DNA of 64,000 bases from Kitasatospora arboriphila (GTDB lineage Bacteria > Actinomycetota > Actinomycetes > Mycobacteriales > Mycobacteriaceae). The position numbers and the translations under genes were made by a program. The notes beneath the pieces are model-generated. The model did no database searches. It was not told the origin of the DNA and was given only the letters and a program-made list of their open reading frames with translations. Positions 1 to 7,025 of the stretch are shown here, in pieces; within the stretch, counting starts at the first letter, position 1, and each line of letters begins with the position of its first letter. The DNA is taken from positions 496,001 to 560,000 of the forward strand of contig NZ_JNYV01000001.1 of NCBI RefSeq assembly GCF_000717275.1, read 5' to 3'.

Positions 1-225
1 GATGACCCGGCGAGGTAGCCGTACTGGGACGCATTTCATAGGTCCGCGATACACGGATGTTGCCTATCGAAAGCCTGCTGTTACGGGTGAGTGACGACAC
101 ACGCCGAGGCACCCGGGAACAAAGCCGAATCCCTGATCGTCTGAAAGAGTGAGAGTGGATGCACCACCCCGGTGTGTTAGCTCGCGAAGGGACCGCGCCA
201 GCGCAGGCCCGGGACGGAGGAAAAA

Positions 226-432
226 ATGTCAGAGACCATCACCACGCCCCCGATCTCCATGCCGTTGACCACTGCCGACCGCTGTGATCGATGTGGTGCA
301 GCAGCCCGTGTACGCGCTGTTCTCTCCACAGGTGGCGAGTTGCTGTTCTGCCGCCACCACTTCAACGAGCACGAAGCCCGGCTGGTGGACATGGGCGCCA
401 CCGTGATCACGAACGAGGAAGAGCTCGTCTGA
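226..432 (+). CDS. small DUF7455-type zinc-ribbon protein
   Basis: This 68-residue protein of unknown function matches the short actinobacterial DUF7455 family that sits near sigB in mycobacteria. It has a CDRCG knuckle (residues 23-27) and a downstream CRHHFNEHE segment, so four Cys/His ligands could hold one zinc. No signal peptide or membrane segment is visible. The start has a good ribosome binding site, GGAGG, a few bases upstream. The gene is alone and is closed by a strong hairpin right after its stop. It may be a nucleic-acid or protein-binding zinc ribbon, which is inference. Confidence 0.85.
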   Translation: MSETITTPPISMPLTTADRCDRCGAAARVRAVLSTGGELLFCRHHFNEHEARLVDMGATVITNEEELV

Positions 433-447
433 CACGCCGACAACACA

Positions 448-486
448 ACACCGCCGCGGTTCACTCACTGTGAACCGCGGCGGTGT
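448..486. terminator. bidirectional intrinsic terminator
   Basis: A perfect 17-bp stem (448-464 with 470-486) closes a 5-base loop and is followed by CGTTT. It lies between the convergent ends of the DUF7455 gene and the helicase gene and could serve both. Confidence 0.85.
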
Positions 487-528
487 CGTTTGCGGGGTCG
501 GTCCGGGCGCGGGACCTTCTCACGAGTC

Positions 529-2283
529 CTAACGCCAGGTGCGCAGCGCCTCGATCCGAGCCTGCAGTTGTTCTGCCGTGGCCATCGCTGTCGGCGGTCC
601 CCCGAGCTTCGCACGCAGCTCGTTGTGGACCAGGCCGTGCGGTTTTCCGGTCCGGTGGTGGTGCATCGCGACAAGGCTGTTCAGCTCCCGGCGCAGCGCA
701 CTGAGCTGATTGCCCACGGTGGGTTCGCGCGGTGCGGCCGGCGCAGCCGCGGGACCGGCACTGCGGGCCTCGATCTGATCGGACTGCCGCTTCTGCAACA
801 GGTCCCGCACCTGGTCGGCATCGAGCAGCCCCGGAAGGCCGAGGTAGTCGGCCTCCTCGTCGCTCCCGGAGAACGTTGCCGTGCCGAACGAGGATCCGTC
901 GAAGATCACCTGATCCAACTCGGCGTCGGCGTGCAAGGACTCGAATCCCCGTTCGTCGTCCTTCTCGTCCTTAGTCTTGTTGGCGTCGTTCAACAGCGCG
1001 TCGTCGAGTCCCTCGGACTCGCGATGGGGTTTGCCGAGCACATGGTCACGTTGGGCCTCGAGCTGGCTGGCCAGTTGAAGCAGCACGGGCACCGAGGGCA
1101 GGAACACACTCGCGTTCTCTCCCGGCCGCCGCGACCGGACGAACCGGCCGATCGCCTGAGCGAAATACAACGGGGTCGATGCACTGGTGGCGTAGACGCC
1201 GACTGCCAGGCGCGGCACGTCGACGCCCTCCGACACCATGCGGACCGCGACCATCCACTCATCGTCGGAGTCACCGAATTCCGCGATCCTGCTCGACGAC
1301 TTGGGGTCGTCGGACAAGACGAGCGCCGGGGCCTTACCGGTGATGGCCTGCAGGAGTTCGGCGTAGTCGCGTGCGACGGTCTGATCGCTGGCGATCACCA
1401 GCCCACCGGCATCGGGCATCCCTGATTTGCGGAGCTGCCGCAGCCGGGTGTGGGCGGCCTGCAGCACAGCGGGGATCCAGTCTCCGTGTGGGTCCAGGGC
1501 GGTCCGCCAGGCGCGGGCGGTGTGCTCGGCCGACAGCGGCTCGCCCAGGCGGGCAGTGAACTCCTCCCCCGCGTTGTTGCGCCAGCTTGCCTCCCCGGAG
1601 TACGCGAGGAAAACAACGGGCCGGACCACACCGTCCGCAAGGGCATCGGAATACCCGTACACGTAGTCGGCGACCGAACGGGCTCCACCGCCCGGCTCGG
1701 GTTCGTAGTTGATGAACGGGATGGGGCTGTCGTCGGACCGGAACGGGGTTCCCGTCAACGCCAAGCGCCGGGTCGCGTCGGAGAACGCCTCGCGGATCGC
1801 ATCTCCCCAACTCTTCGCGTCGCCTCCGTGGTGGATCTCATCGAGGATCACCAGGGTGCGGCGGTTCTCGGTTCGCACCCGGTGTCGAGCCGGGTGCGCC
1901 GCGACCTGCGCGTAGGTCACCACGACACCCTGAAAGTCCGAACTGGTCTGGCCGGTGCTGTTGCTGAAACGTGAATCGAGGGCGATCCCCGCGCGTGCGG
2001 CCGCTGCGGCCCACTGATGCTTGAGGTGCTCGGTGGGCGCGACGACGGTGACCTGATCCACGGTGCGGTCGGTCAGCAACTCGGTGGCGATCCGCAGGCC
2101 GAACGTCGTCTTGCCTGCACCTGGGGTCGCGACCGCCAGGAAGTCTCGTGGTGCCGCGGACAGATATTTGGTCAGCGCGCGTCGCTGCCAGGTACGCAGC
2201 GACGACGCGGCAGGCGCGGGCGCTGGGTCGGACGTGACCTGTGATCCGGTGGCGGCAATAGGTCGGGTCACGACAGGGCACAA
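529..2283 (-). CDS. DEAD/DEAH-box superfamily II helicase
   Basis: This 584-residue SF2 ATPase has two RecA-like lobes. A Walker A motif ATPGAGKTTFG is near residue 53, a DEIHH Walker B near residue 150, and LTGTPFRSD (motif III region) follows. The second lobe holds SEGVDVPRLAVGVYAT and the arginine-finger motif AIGRFVRSRRPGE. The C-terminal 150 residues are charged and probably helical. The architecture resembles the UvrB/type III restriction-like branch, but no methyltransferase or nuclease partner lies nearby, so a stand-alone DNA or RNA remodelling role is more likely. It is divergent from the YihY gene. The substrate is unknown. Confidence 0.85.
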   Translation of the reverse strand: MCPVVTRPIAATGSQVTSDPAPAPAASSLRTWQRRALTKYLSAAPRDFLAVATPGAGKTTFGLRIATELLTDRTVDQVTVVAPTEHLKHQWAAAAARAGIALDSRFSNSTGQTSSDFQGVVVTYAQVAAHPARHRVRTENRRTLVILDEIHHGGDAKSWGDAIREAFSDATRRLALTGTPFRSDDSPIPFINYEPEPGGGARSVADYVYGYSDALADGVVRPVVFLAYSGEASWRNNAGEEFTARLGEPLSAEHTARAWRTALDPHGDWIPAVLQAAHTRLRQLRKSGMPDAGGLVIASDQTVARDYAELLQAITGKAPALVLSDDPKSSSRIAEFGDSDDEWMVAVRMVSEGVDVPRLAVGVYATSASTPLYFAQAIGRFVRSRRPGENASVFLPSVPVLLQLASQLEAQRDHVLGKPHRESEGLDDALLNDANKTKDEKDDERGFESLHADAELDQVIFDGSSFGTATFSGSDEEADYLGLPGLLDADQVRDLLQKRQSDQIEARSAGPAAAPAAPREPTVGNQLSALRRELNSLVAMHHHRTGKPHGLVHNELRAKLGGPPTAMATAEQLQARIEALRTWR

Positions 2284-2466
2284 CTCCTAGCTGCGATGAG
2301 ATCGGATTCCACCCGTCCGAGCTGGTCGGACGGTCGGTGCCTTGCCGAGGGGCAGATCGGCCACTGCACGGGTCCGTCGGGCACCGGCAAAATGTTACCG
2401 CGCCCGCAGACGTCCGAGCGACCGCGGCGGCGGCGCGGCATCACGCATCGCATCCGAACTTCGGCA

Positions 2467-3630
2467 ATGCTGGACACCATCGCAACTCCGACCGAGCCCG
2501 AACCCGAACCCGCCCCGAAGATGTCGGCGCGCGGCGATGATGCATCGTGCGACGAGGCTGTACCGCGGCGCCCACCGGTGCTCAAGACCATCCCCCGGCT
2601 GCTCTGGCGCACGATCACGAAGTCGTGGGACGACTCGATCTTCGCGATGTCAGCCCAGGCCGCTTTCTGGCAGACGTTGTCGCTTCCACCGCTGTTGCTC
2701 GGCATACTCGGGAGCCTCGGCTACATCGGAGGTTGGTTCGGACCGAACACCGACCAGATCATCTCGGACGGGATCATCGACTTCGCCGAACGGACCTTCA
2801 GCCAGAACGTGGTCGACGAGATCATCACGCCGACGGTCGACAACGTGCTCGTCAGGGGTCGTGCCGAGGTGATCTCGGTCGGCTTCCTGCTGTCCCTGTG
2901 GGCCGGTTCGTCGGCGATGTCCAGCTTCGTCGACTCAATCGTTGTCTCGCACGGGCAACACAACGTCCGGCACGCGGTGACTCAACGCCTGTTCGCTCTG
3001 TGGCTCTATGTCTGCTTCCTTGTCCTGTCCGTCTTCACCCTGCCGCTGGTGGCGCTCGGGCCGACGTACGTGCGCGAGGTGATACCCGATTCCTGGCGTG
3101 CGACCGGCACCCAGGTCATCGACTACGGCTACTTCCCCGCGGTGGCAGTGCTGGTGGTGATCGGTCTGACCACCTTGTACCGGGTCGCGCTGGCCAATCC
3201 CCTGCCGTGGCACCGGTTGCTCTACGGGGCACTGCTCGCAGGGGTGGTCTTCTGGGTCGCCAGTGCTGTCTTGCGCTGGTATCTGTCGATCATCACAAAG
3301 ACCGGCTACAGCTATGGTGCGCTCGCCACGCCGATCGCCTTCCTGCTCTTCACGTTCTTTCTCGGCTTCTCCATAGTCATCGGCGCCGAGTTCAACGCGA
3401 TCGTCCAAGAGACGTGGCCGGCGAAGTCCAGCAAGATAGACCAGGTCCGGGACTGGGTGTCGGAACAGACGAGCGACATCACCGATCAACTGAAGATGCC
3501 GAACTGGCTGCCATCGGGACCCGATCGCCGTCCGGAGACCGGCGGTGGGTCACCGGACGGTATCGACTCCGACTCGACGTCGAACCCAGAGCACGGATCG
3601 TCGCAAAACCCGGCACCGCGGGACCAATGA
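2467..3630 (+). CDS. YihY/BrkB family integral membrane protein
   Basis: This inner-membrane protein of the YihY/BrkB (YhjD) family has about six hydrophobic segments between roughly residues 70 and 330 and a hydrophilic, Pro/Ser/Asp-rich C-terminal tail. Family hallmarks include the early SAQAAFWQTLSLPPLLLG segment and the late GALATPIAFLLFTFFLGFS helix followed by GAEFNA. An in-frame start exists at 2296, but it would give an unusual Arg/Pro-rich leader that runs into the divergent helicase start. ATG 2467 (MLDTIATP) gives a 387-residue protein closer to family length. The substrate is unknown; members are discussed as envelope-integrity or transport proteins. Confidence 0.85.
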   Translation: MLDTIATPTEPEPEPAPKMSARGDDASCDEAVPRRPPVLKTIPRLLWRTITKSWDDSIFAMSAQAAFWQTLSLPPLLLGILGSLGYIGGWFGPNTDQIISDGIIDFAERTFSQNVVDEIITPTVDNVLVRGRAEVISVGFLLSLWAGSSAMSSFVDSIVVSHGQHNVRHAVTQRLFALWLYVCFLVLSVFTLPLVALGPTYVREVIPDSWRATGTQVIDYGYFPAVAVLVVIGLTTLYRVALANPLPWHRLLYGALLAGVVFWVASAVLRWYLSIITKTGYSYGALATPIAFLLFTFFLGFSIVIGAEFNAIVQETWPAKSSKIDQVRDWVSEQTSDITDQLKMPNWLPSGPDRRPETGGGSPDGIDSDSTSNPEHGSSQNPAPRDQ

Positions 3631-3633
3631 GCG

Positions 3634-3870
3634 CTAGTCGCCTTTTTTCATGCGCGAATAGATCTTCTTGCACTTGGGGCACACAGGCGAGCCGGGTTTG
3701 GCCGACTTCGTCACCGGAAAGGTCTCACCGCACAGCGCGACAACGATGTTGCCCATGACAGCGCTCTCCACGATCTTGTCCTTCTTCACGTAATGGAAGA
3801 ACTTAGGGGTGTCGTCTTCGGTGGTCTCATCGGTGGTGACATCGGGGCGTTCGACGGTCTGCGTATCCAT
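3634..3870 (-). CDS. DUF3039 domain protein
   Basis: This 78-residue soluble protein has an acidic Thr-rich N-terminus and a compact zinc-binding core. The core contains HYVKKDKIVES, then VVALCGETFPV and VCPKCKKIY, giving His, Cys and a CxxC pair as likely metal ligands. It matches DUF3039, a small family conserved across actinobacteria near sigA/sigB. The function is not known. It is convergent with the YihY gene, with 3 bases between the stops, and divergent from the DUF3099 gene. Confidence 0.9.
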   Translation of the reverse strand: MDTQTVERPDVTTDETTEDDTPKFFHYVKKDKIVESAVMGNIVVALCGETFPVTKSAKPGSPVCPKCKKIYSRMKKGD

Positions 3871-3974
3871 GGGTCCAATTCTGCATCGCGTCGGCGGTGT
3901 CGGCCAACGGACGTGCCGTAGGGGTCACACCGCGCACGGTGGCTGTCCGGCCAGGAAAGGTGGATAGTGGAGCC

Positions 3975-4319
3975 GTGGGTCCGAAAGAGCACGCGACCGA
4001 GACATATCTGATCACCCAGGCGCAGACGTCCCTGGAGGAACAGCACCGTACTCGAGTACGCAAATACCTGACGCTGATGGCGTTTCGCGTTCCGGCGCTT
4101 GTCATCGCGGGGCTCGTCTACGGCGCCACCCAGAACGGTCTGCTGGCACTTGGGATCATCGTGCTGTCCATTCCCATCCCGTGGGTGGCGGTCCTGATCG
4201 CCAATGATCGGCCGCCTCGGGCCAAGGGTGAGGTGCCCCAGTACAAGTACGGCCCGGACAATCACCGCCAGCTCACCGACGGGGCCACCTTCAACGGGCT
4301 CGACCGACGACGCGAGTGA
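3975..4319 (+). CDS. DUF3099 small membrane protein
   Basis: This protein of about 114 residues fits DUF3099: a soluble start (ETYLITQAQTSLEEQHRTRV), then two hydrophobic helices around residues 45-90, ending WVAVLIANDRPP, and a short polar tail. GTG 3975 is chosen because homologues begin shortly before the ITQAQ motif; an ATG at 3897 would add 26 unsupported residues. Its stop overlaps the GTG start of the methyltransferase gene by 4 bases, so the two are probably translationally coupled. The function is unknown. Confidence 0.85.
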   Translation: MGPKEHATETYLITQAQTSLEEQHRTRVRKYLTLMAFRVPALVIAGLVYGATQNGLLALGIIVLSIPIPWVAVLIANDRPPRAKGEVPQYKYGPDNHRQLTDGATFNGLDRRRE

Positions 4320-5818
4320 GCACCGCTCGATCCGTCGAAGACCTGGCGTCCATTGCGGCCGGTCTGCGCTCGGCATTCCTCCGCACCGGCTACACCGCCG
4401 ACGGGATCCTGAACCTACTGGGAACCGACGCGCATGATGCGCTCGGTCGCGGCGAACCCGTACCGGTACGGCGTGCTTGCGCCGACGGGGGCGAGCTGGG
4501 CGTCCTCATCCGGCTGCTGTTGTTGGGGGACACGTGCCCGGAGGGCGACGTAGCCGCTGCCCTGAAGCCCGTGCCGGTCGACGACGCGGTGCGCGTCGGG
4601 ATGCTCGATCACGACGATCACGGTGTCCGAGCCGCGATCGATGTCCGGCCCGTGGATTTCGGGACGGGGTCGCGCTGGCTGTTCTCCGACCTCGACGGCA
4701 GCATGCGCCGGATCGCCATCACCGAAGATCATGTCCTCGGAGTCGGGCAGGCATCGCTGTCACTGCTCAGGGCAACGGCAACCGAGCCGGTCGGCACACT
4801 TCTCGACATCGGGACGGGCTGCGGTGTGCAGGCGATCCACGCTGCCGACTTCGCTCGCCACATCACCGCCACCGACATCACCGGACGATCACTGGCGATG
4901 ACCCGCGCCGGCGTGGCCATCAACGACATCGCGCCCGAACGGGTCACAGTGGCGCGTGGTGCCTGGTTCGGACCGGTCGGGGGATCGCGTTTCGACCACG
5001 TCGTGGCGAACCCGCCGTTTGTGGTGGGCCCCCCGTCCGTGACGCATTCGTACCGCGACTCCGGCCTCGACCTCGACGGGGCCAGCGAGTTGATGTGCCG
5101 AACAGCACCGGACTTCCTCGCCGAGGGCGGCACTGCGTCGATGTTGGCTTCGTGGACGATCCGCGGCGACGACTGGCGCGAGAGGGTCGCGCAGTGGATC
5201 CCGGACCACGGTGTGGACGCGTGGGTGGTCCAGCGTGACGTCGCCGATCCGGCGCTCTACGTCGGCACATGGCTGCGCGACGCCGGGCATGACCTGCGCG
5301 ATCCTGCGGCCGCGGAGTTGGCGGACCGATGGTTGAGCCATTTGGACGATGCCGGTGTGCGGGGCATCGGTTTCGGCTTCGTCTTCCTGCGCCGCACCGA
5401 TGAGCCCACCGACCTGCTGGCCGAAGAGATGAGTCAGGCGTTCGACGACCCACTGGGTCCCGAGGCGGCCGAGTATCTGCGTCGGGTCGCATGGTTACGC
5501 GACCACGATCTGGGCGAGGAACGCTTCAGCGTGCGTGGGGGCGCCGCGCTCGAACGGGTCGCGACGCTGGCCGGCGACGACGGCTGGGAGGACGTCGTCA
5601 CCCGCATCCACCGCGGAGACGGGCCCCGGTGGAGTCACGAGATAGATGCACTCGGCCGATCCCTGCTGGCTGGGCTGCGGCCCGACGGGTTGTGCCTCGA
5701 TGAGGTGGCCGAGCTGCTCGCCATGGCCACCGGGTCCGACCCCCTGGATCCGGGTGATGTGCACGCGATGATCGAGGGTCTGGTGCGTCACGGAATCGTC
5801 GTCCCCGCGGGGATGTAG
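4316..5818 (+). CDS. class I SAM-dependent methyltransferase (HemK/PrmC-like, large)
   Basis: This 500-residue protein has a central Rossmann methyltransferase domain: LLDIGTGCGVQAIHAA (motif I, SAM binding, near residue 160), ATDITGRSLAMTRAG (motif II), and VANPPFVVGPPS with the NPPF tetrapeptide. NPPF/NPPY is typical of enzymes that methylate amide or exocyclic nitrogens (PrmC, RsmC, N6-adenine methyltransferases). A helical domain of about 150 residues precedes it, and about 200 residues of winged-helix-like sequence follow. The start is GTG, overlapping the DUF3099 stop. The substrate cannot be read from sequence; RNA or a ribosomal/release-factor protein is plausible. Confidence 0.85.
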   Translation: MSTARSVEDLASIAAGLRSAFLRTGYTADGILNLLGTDAHDALGRGEPVPVRRACADGGELGVLIRLLLLGDTCPEGDVAAALKPVPVDDAVRVGMLDHDDHGVRAAIDVRPVDFGTGSRWLFSDLDGSMRRIAITEDHVLGVGQASLSLLRATATEPVGTLLDIGTGCGVQAIHAADFARHITATDITGRSLAMTRAGVAINDIAPERVTVARGAWFGPVGGSRFDHVVANPPFVVGPPSVTHSYRDSGLDLDGASELMCRTAPDFLAEGGTASMLASWTIRGDDWRERVAQWIPDHGVDAWVVQRDVADPALYVGTWLRDAGHDLRDPAAAELADRWLSHLDDAGVRGIGFGFVFLRRTDEPTDLLAEEMSQAFDDPLGPEAAEYLRRVAWLRDHDLGEERFSVRGGAALERVATLAGDDGWEDVVTRIHRGDGPRWSHEIDALGRSLLAGLRPDGLCLDEVAELLAMATGSDPLDPGDVHAMIEGLVRHGIVVPAGM

Positions 5819-5914
5819 CGGACGCTGCCGGGAAAGCTCAGTTCACTCTCAGTAACTTCTCAGACCGTCTTCCCAAAAACGCAGGTCAGCGCATCTGGCG
5901 CGGGAACCCGTCGC

Positions 5915-5941
5915 GGAACTATCTGGTGAGGCTCAGCCGTT
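5915..5941 (+). promoter_or_regulatory. ECF-type (SigE/SigH-like) promoter of sigB
   Basis: GGAAC at 5915-5919, 19 bases, then GTT at 5939-5941 matches the -35/-10 pattern of mycobacterial SigE/SigH promoters. Transcription would begin near 5948, about 30 bases before the sigB start at 5979. This is inferred from motif and spacing only. Confidence 0.7.
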
Positions 5942-5978
5942 GAACTCTGTGAAGACAATCGCACTCGAGGAGGCCGAC

Positions 5979-6947
5979 ATGTCCAGCCCCACCACCATCC
6001 GTCCGGCAATGACCGAACAGGACCTGGATGCACAGAGCCCGGCCGCGGACCTGGTCCGCGTCTATTTGAACGGTATCGGCCGCACCGCCCTCCTGAACGC
6101 CGAGCAGGAAGTCGAACTGGCGAAGCAGATCGAGGTCGGCCTCTACGCCAAGCATGTTCTGGCCACCCGCAAGCGTCTGTCCGCGGTGAAGAAGCGCGAT
6201 CTGGCCCAACTGGTCCGCGAAGGTGAGTCGGCCCGTTCGCATCTGCTCGAAGCCAACCTCCGCCTGGTGGTCTCGCTGGCCAAGCGTTATACCGGCCGCG
6301 GTATGCCGCTCCTCGACCTGATCCAGGAAGGCAACCTGGGTCTGATCCGAGCGATGGAGAAGTTCGACTACGCCAAGGGCTTCAAGTTCTCGACCTACGC
6401 CACCTGGTGGATCCGTCAGGCCATCACCCGCGGCATGGCCGACCAGAGCCGCACGATCCGGCTCCCTGTCCACCTGGTGGAACAGGTCAACAAACTGGCC
6501 CGCATCAAACGCGAACTCCATCAGCAGCTCGGCCGTGAGGCCACCGACGAGGAGCTGTCGTCGGAGTCGGGCATCCCGGCCGAGAAGATCGCCGATCTGC
6601 TCGACCACAGCCGTGACCCGGTGAGCCTGGACATGCCGGTCGGCAGCGACGAAGAAGCTCCCCTGGGCGACTTCATCGAGGATGCGGAGGCCACCTCCGC
6701 GGAAAATGCCGTGATCGCCGGTCTCCTGCACACCGACGTGCGCACCGTGCTCTCCACCCTCGACGAGCGTGAGCAGCAGGTCATCCGGCTGCGCTTCGGA
6801 CTCGACGACGGCCAGCCCCGCACCCTCGACCAGATCGGGCGGATGTTCGGCCTGTCGCGTGAACGTGTTCGTCAGATCGAGCGCGAAGTGATGTCGAAGC
6901 TACGCCAGGGCGAACGTGCCGAGCGGCTTCGCGCCTACGCGAGCTGA
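5979..6947 (+). CDS. sigB: RNA polymerase sigma factor SigB (primary-like, group 2)
   Basis: This 322-residue sigma-70 factor directs RNA polymerase under stress and in stationary phase. It has region 1.2 ([16 protein letters not shown]), region 2 with [19 protein letters not shown] and the promoter-melting segment [10 protein letters not shown], region 3, and the region 4.2 helix-turn-helix [21 protein letters not shown]. It lacks the long N-terminal extension of SigA, and it lies next to ideR/galE as sigB does in related genera. ATG 5979 is chosen because GAGGAGG at 5967-5973 is ideally spaced; an upstream start at 5940 would fall inside the -10 element of the promoter at 5915-5941. Confidence 0.95.
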   Translation: MSSPTTIRPAMTEQDLDAQSPAADLVRVYLNGIGRTALLNAEQEVELAKQIEVGLYAKHVLATRKRLSAVKKRDLAQLVREGESARSHLLEANLRLVVSLAKRYTGRGMPLLDLIQEGNLGLIRAMEKFDYAKGFKFSTYATWWIRQAITRGMADQSRTIRLPVHLVEQVNKLARIKRELHQQLGREATDEELSSESGIPAEKIADLLDHSRDPVSLDMPVGSDEEAPLGDFIEDAEATSAENAVIAGLLHTDVRTVLSTLDEREQQVIRLRFGLDDGQPRTLDQIGRMFGLSRERVRQIEREVMSKLRQGERAERLRAYAS

Positions 6948-6974
6948 TCGCGCCGTACGTCTTCACTCGAGCGG

Positions 6975-7006
6975 AAAGCCGCCACCGATTCGTCGGTGGC
7001 GGCTTT
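6975..7006. terminator. intrinsic terminator after sigB
   Basis: A perfect 14-bp stem (6975-6988 with 6993-7006) closes a TTCG tetraloop and ends in a short T-run (TTTTCTCGTT). It separates sigB from the convergent GNAT/acyl-CoA-synthetase-like gene. Confidence 0.9.
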
Positions 7007-7025
7007 TCTCGTTGTAAATCCCGTA

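Noticed and set aside
113..140. GGGAACA upstream of the DUF7455 gene as an ECF promoter
   Set aside because: At 18 bases' spacing the -10 reads GTC rather than GTT, so the match is incomplete.
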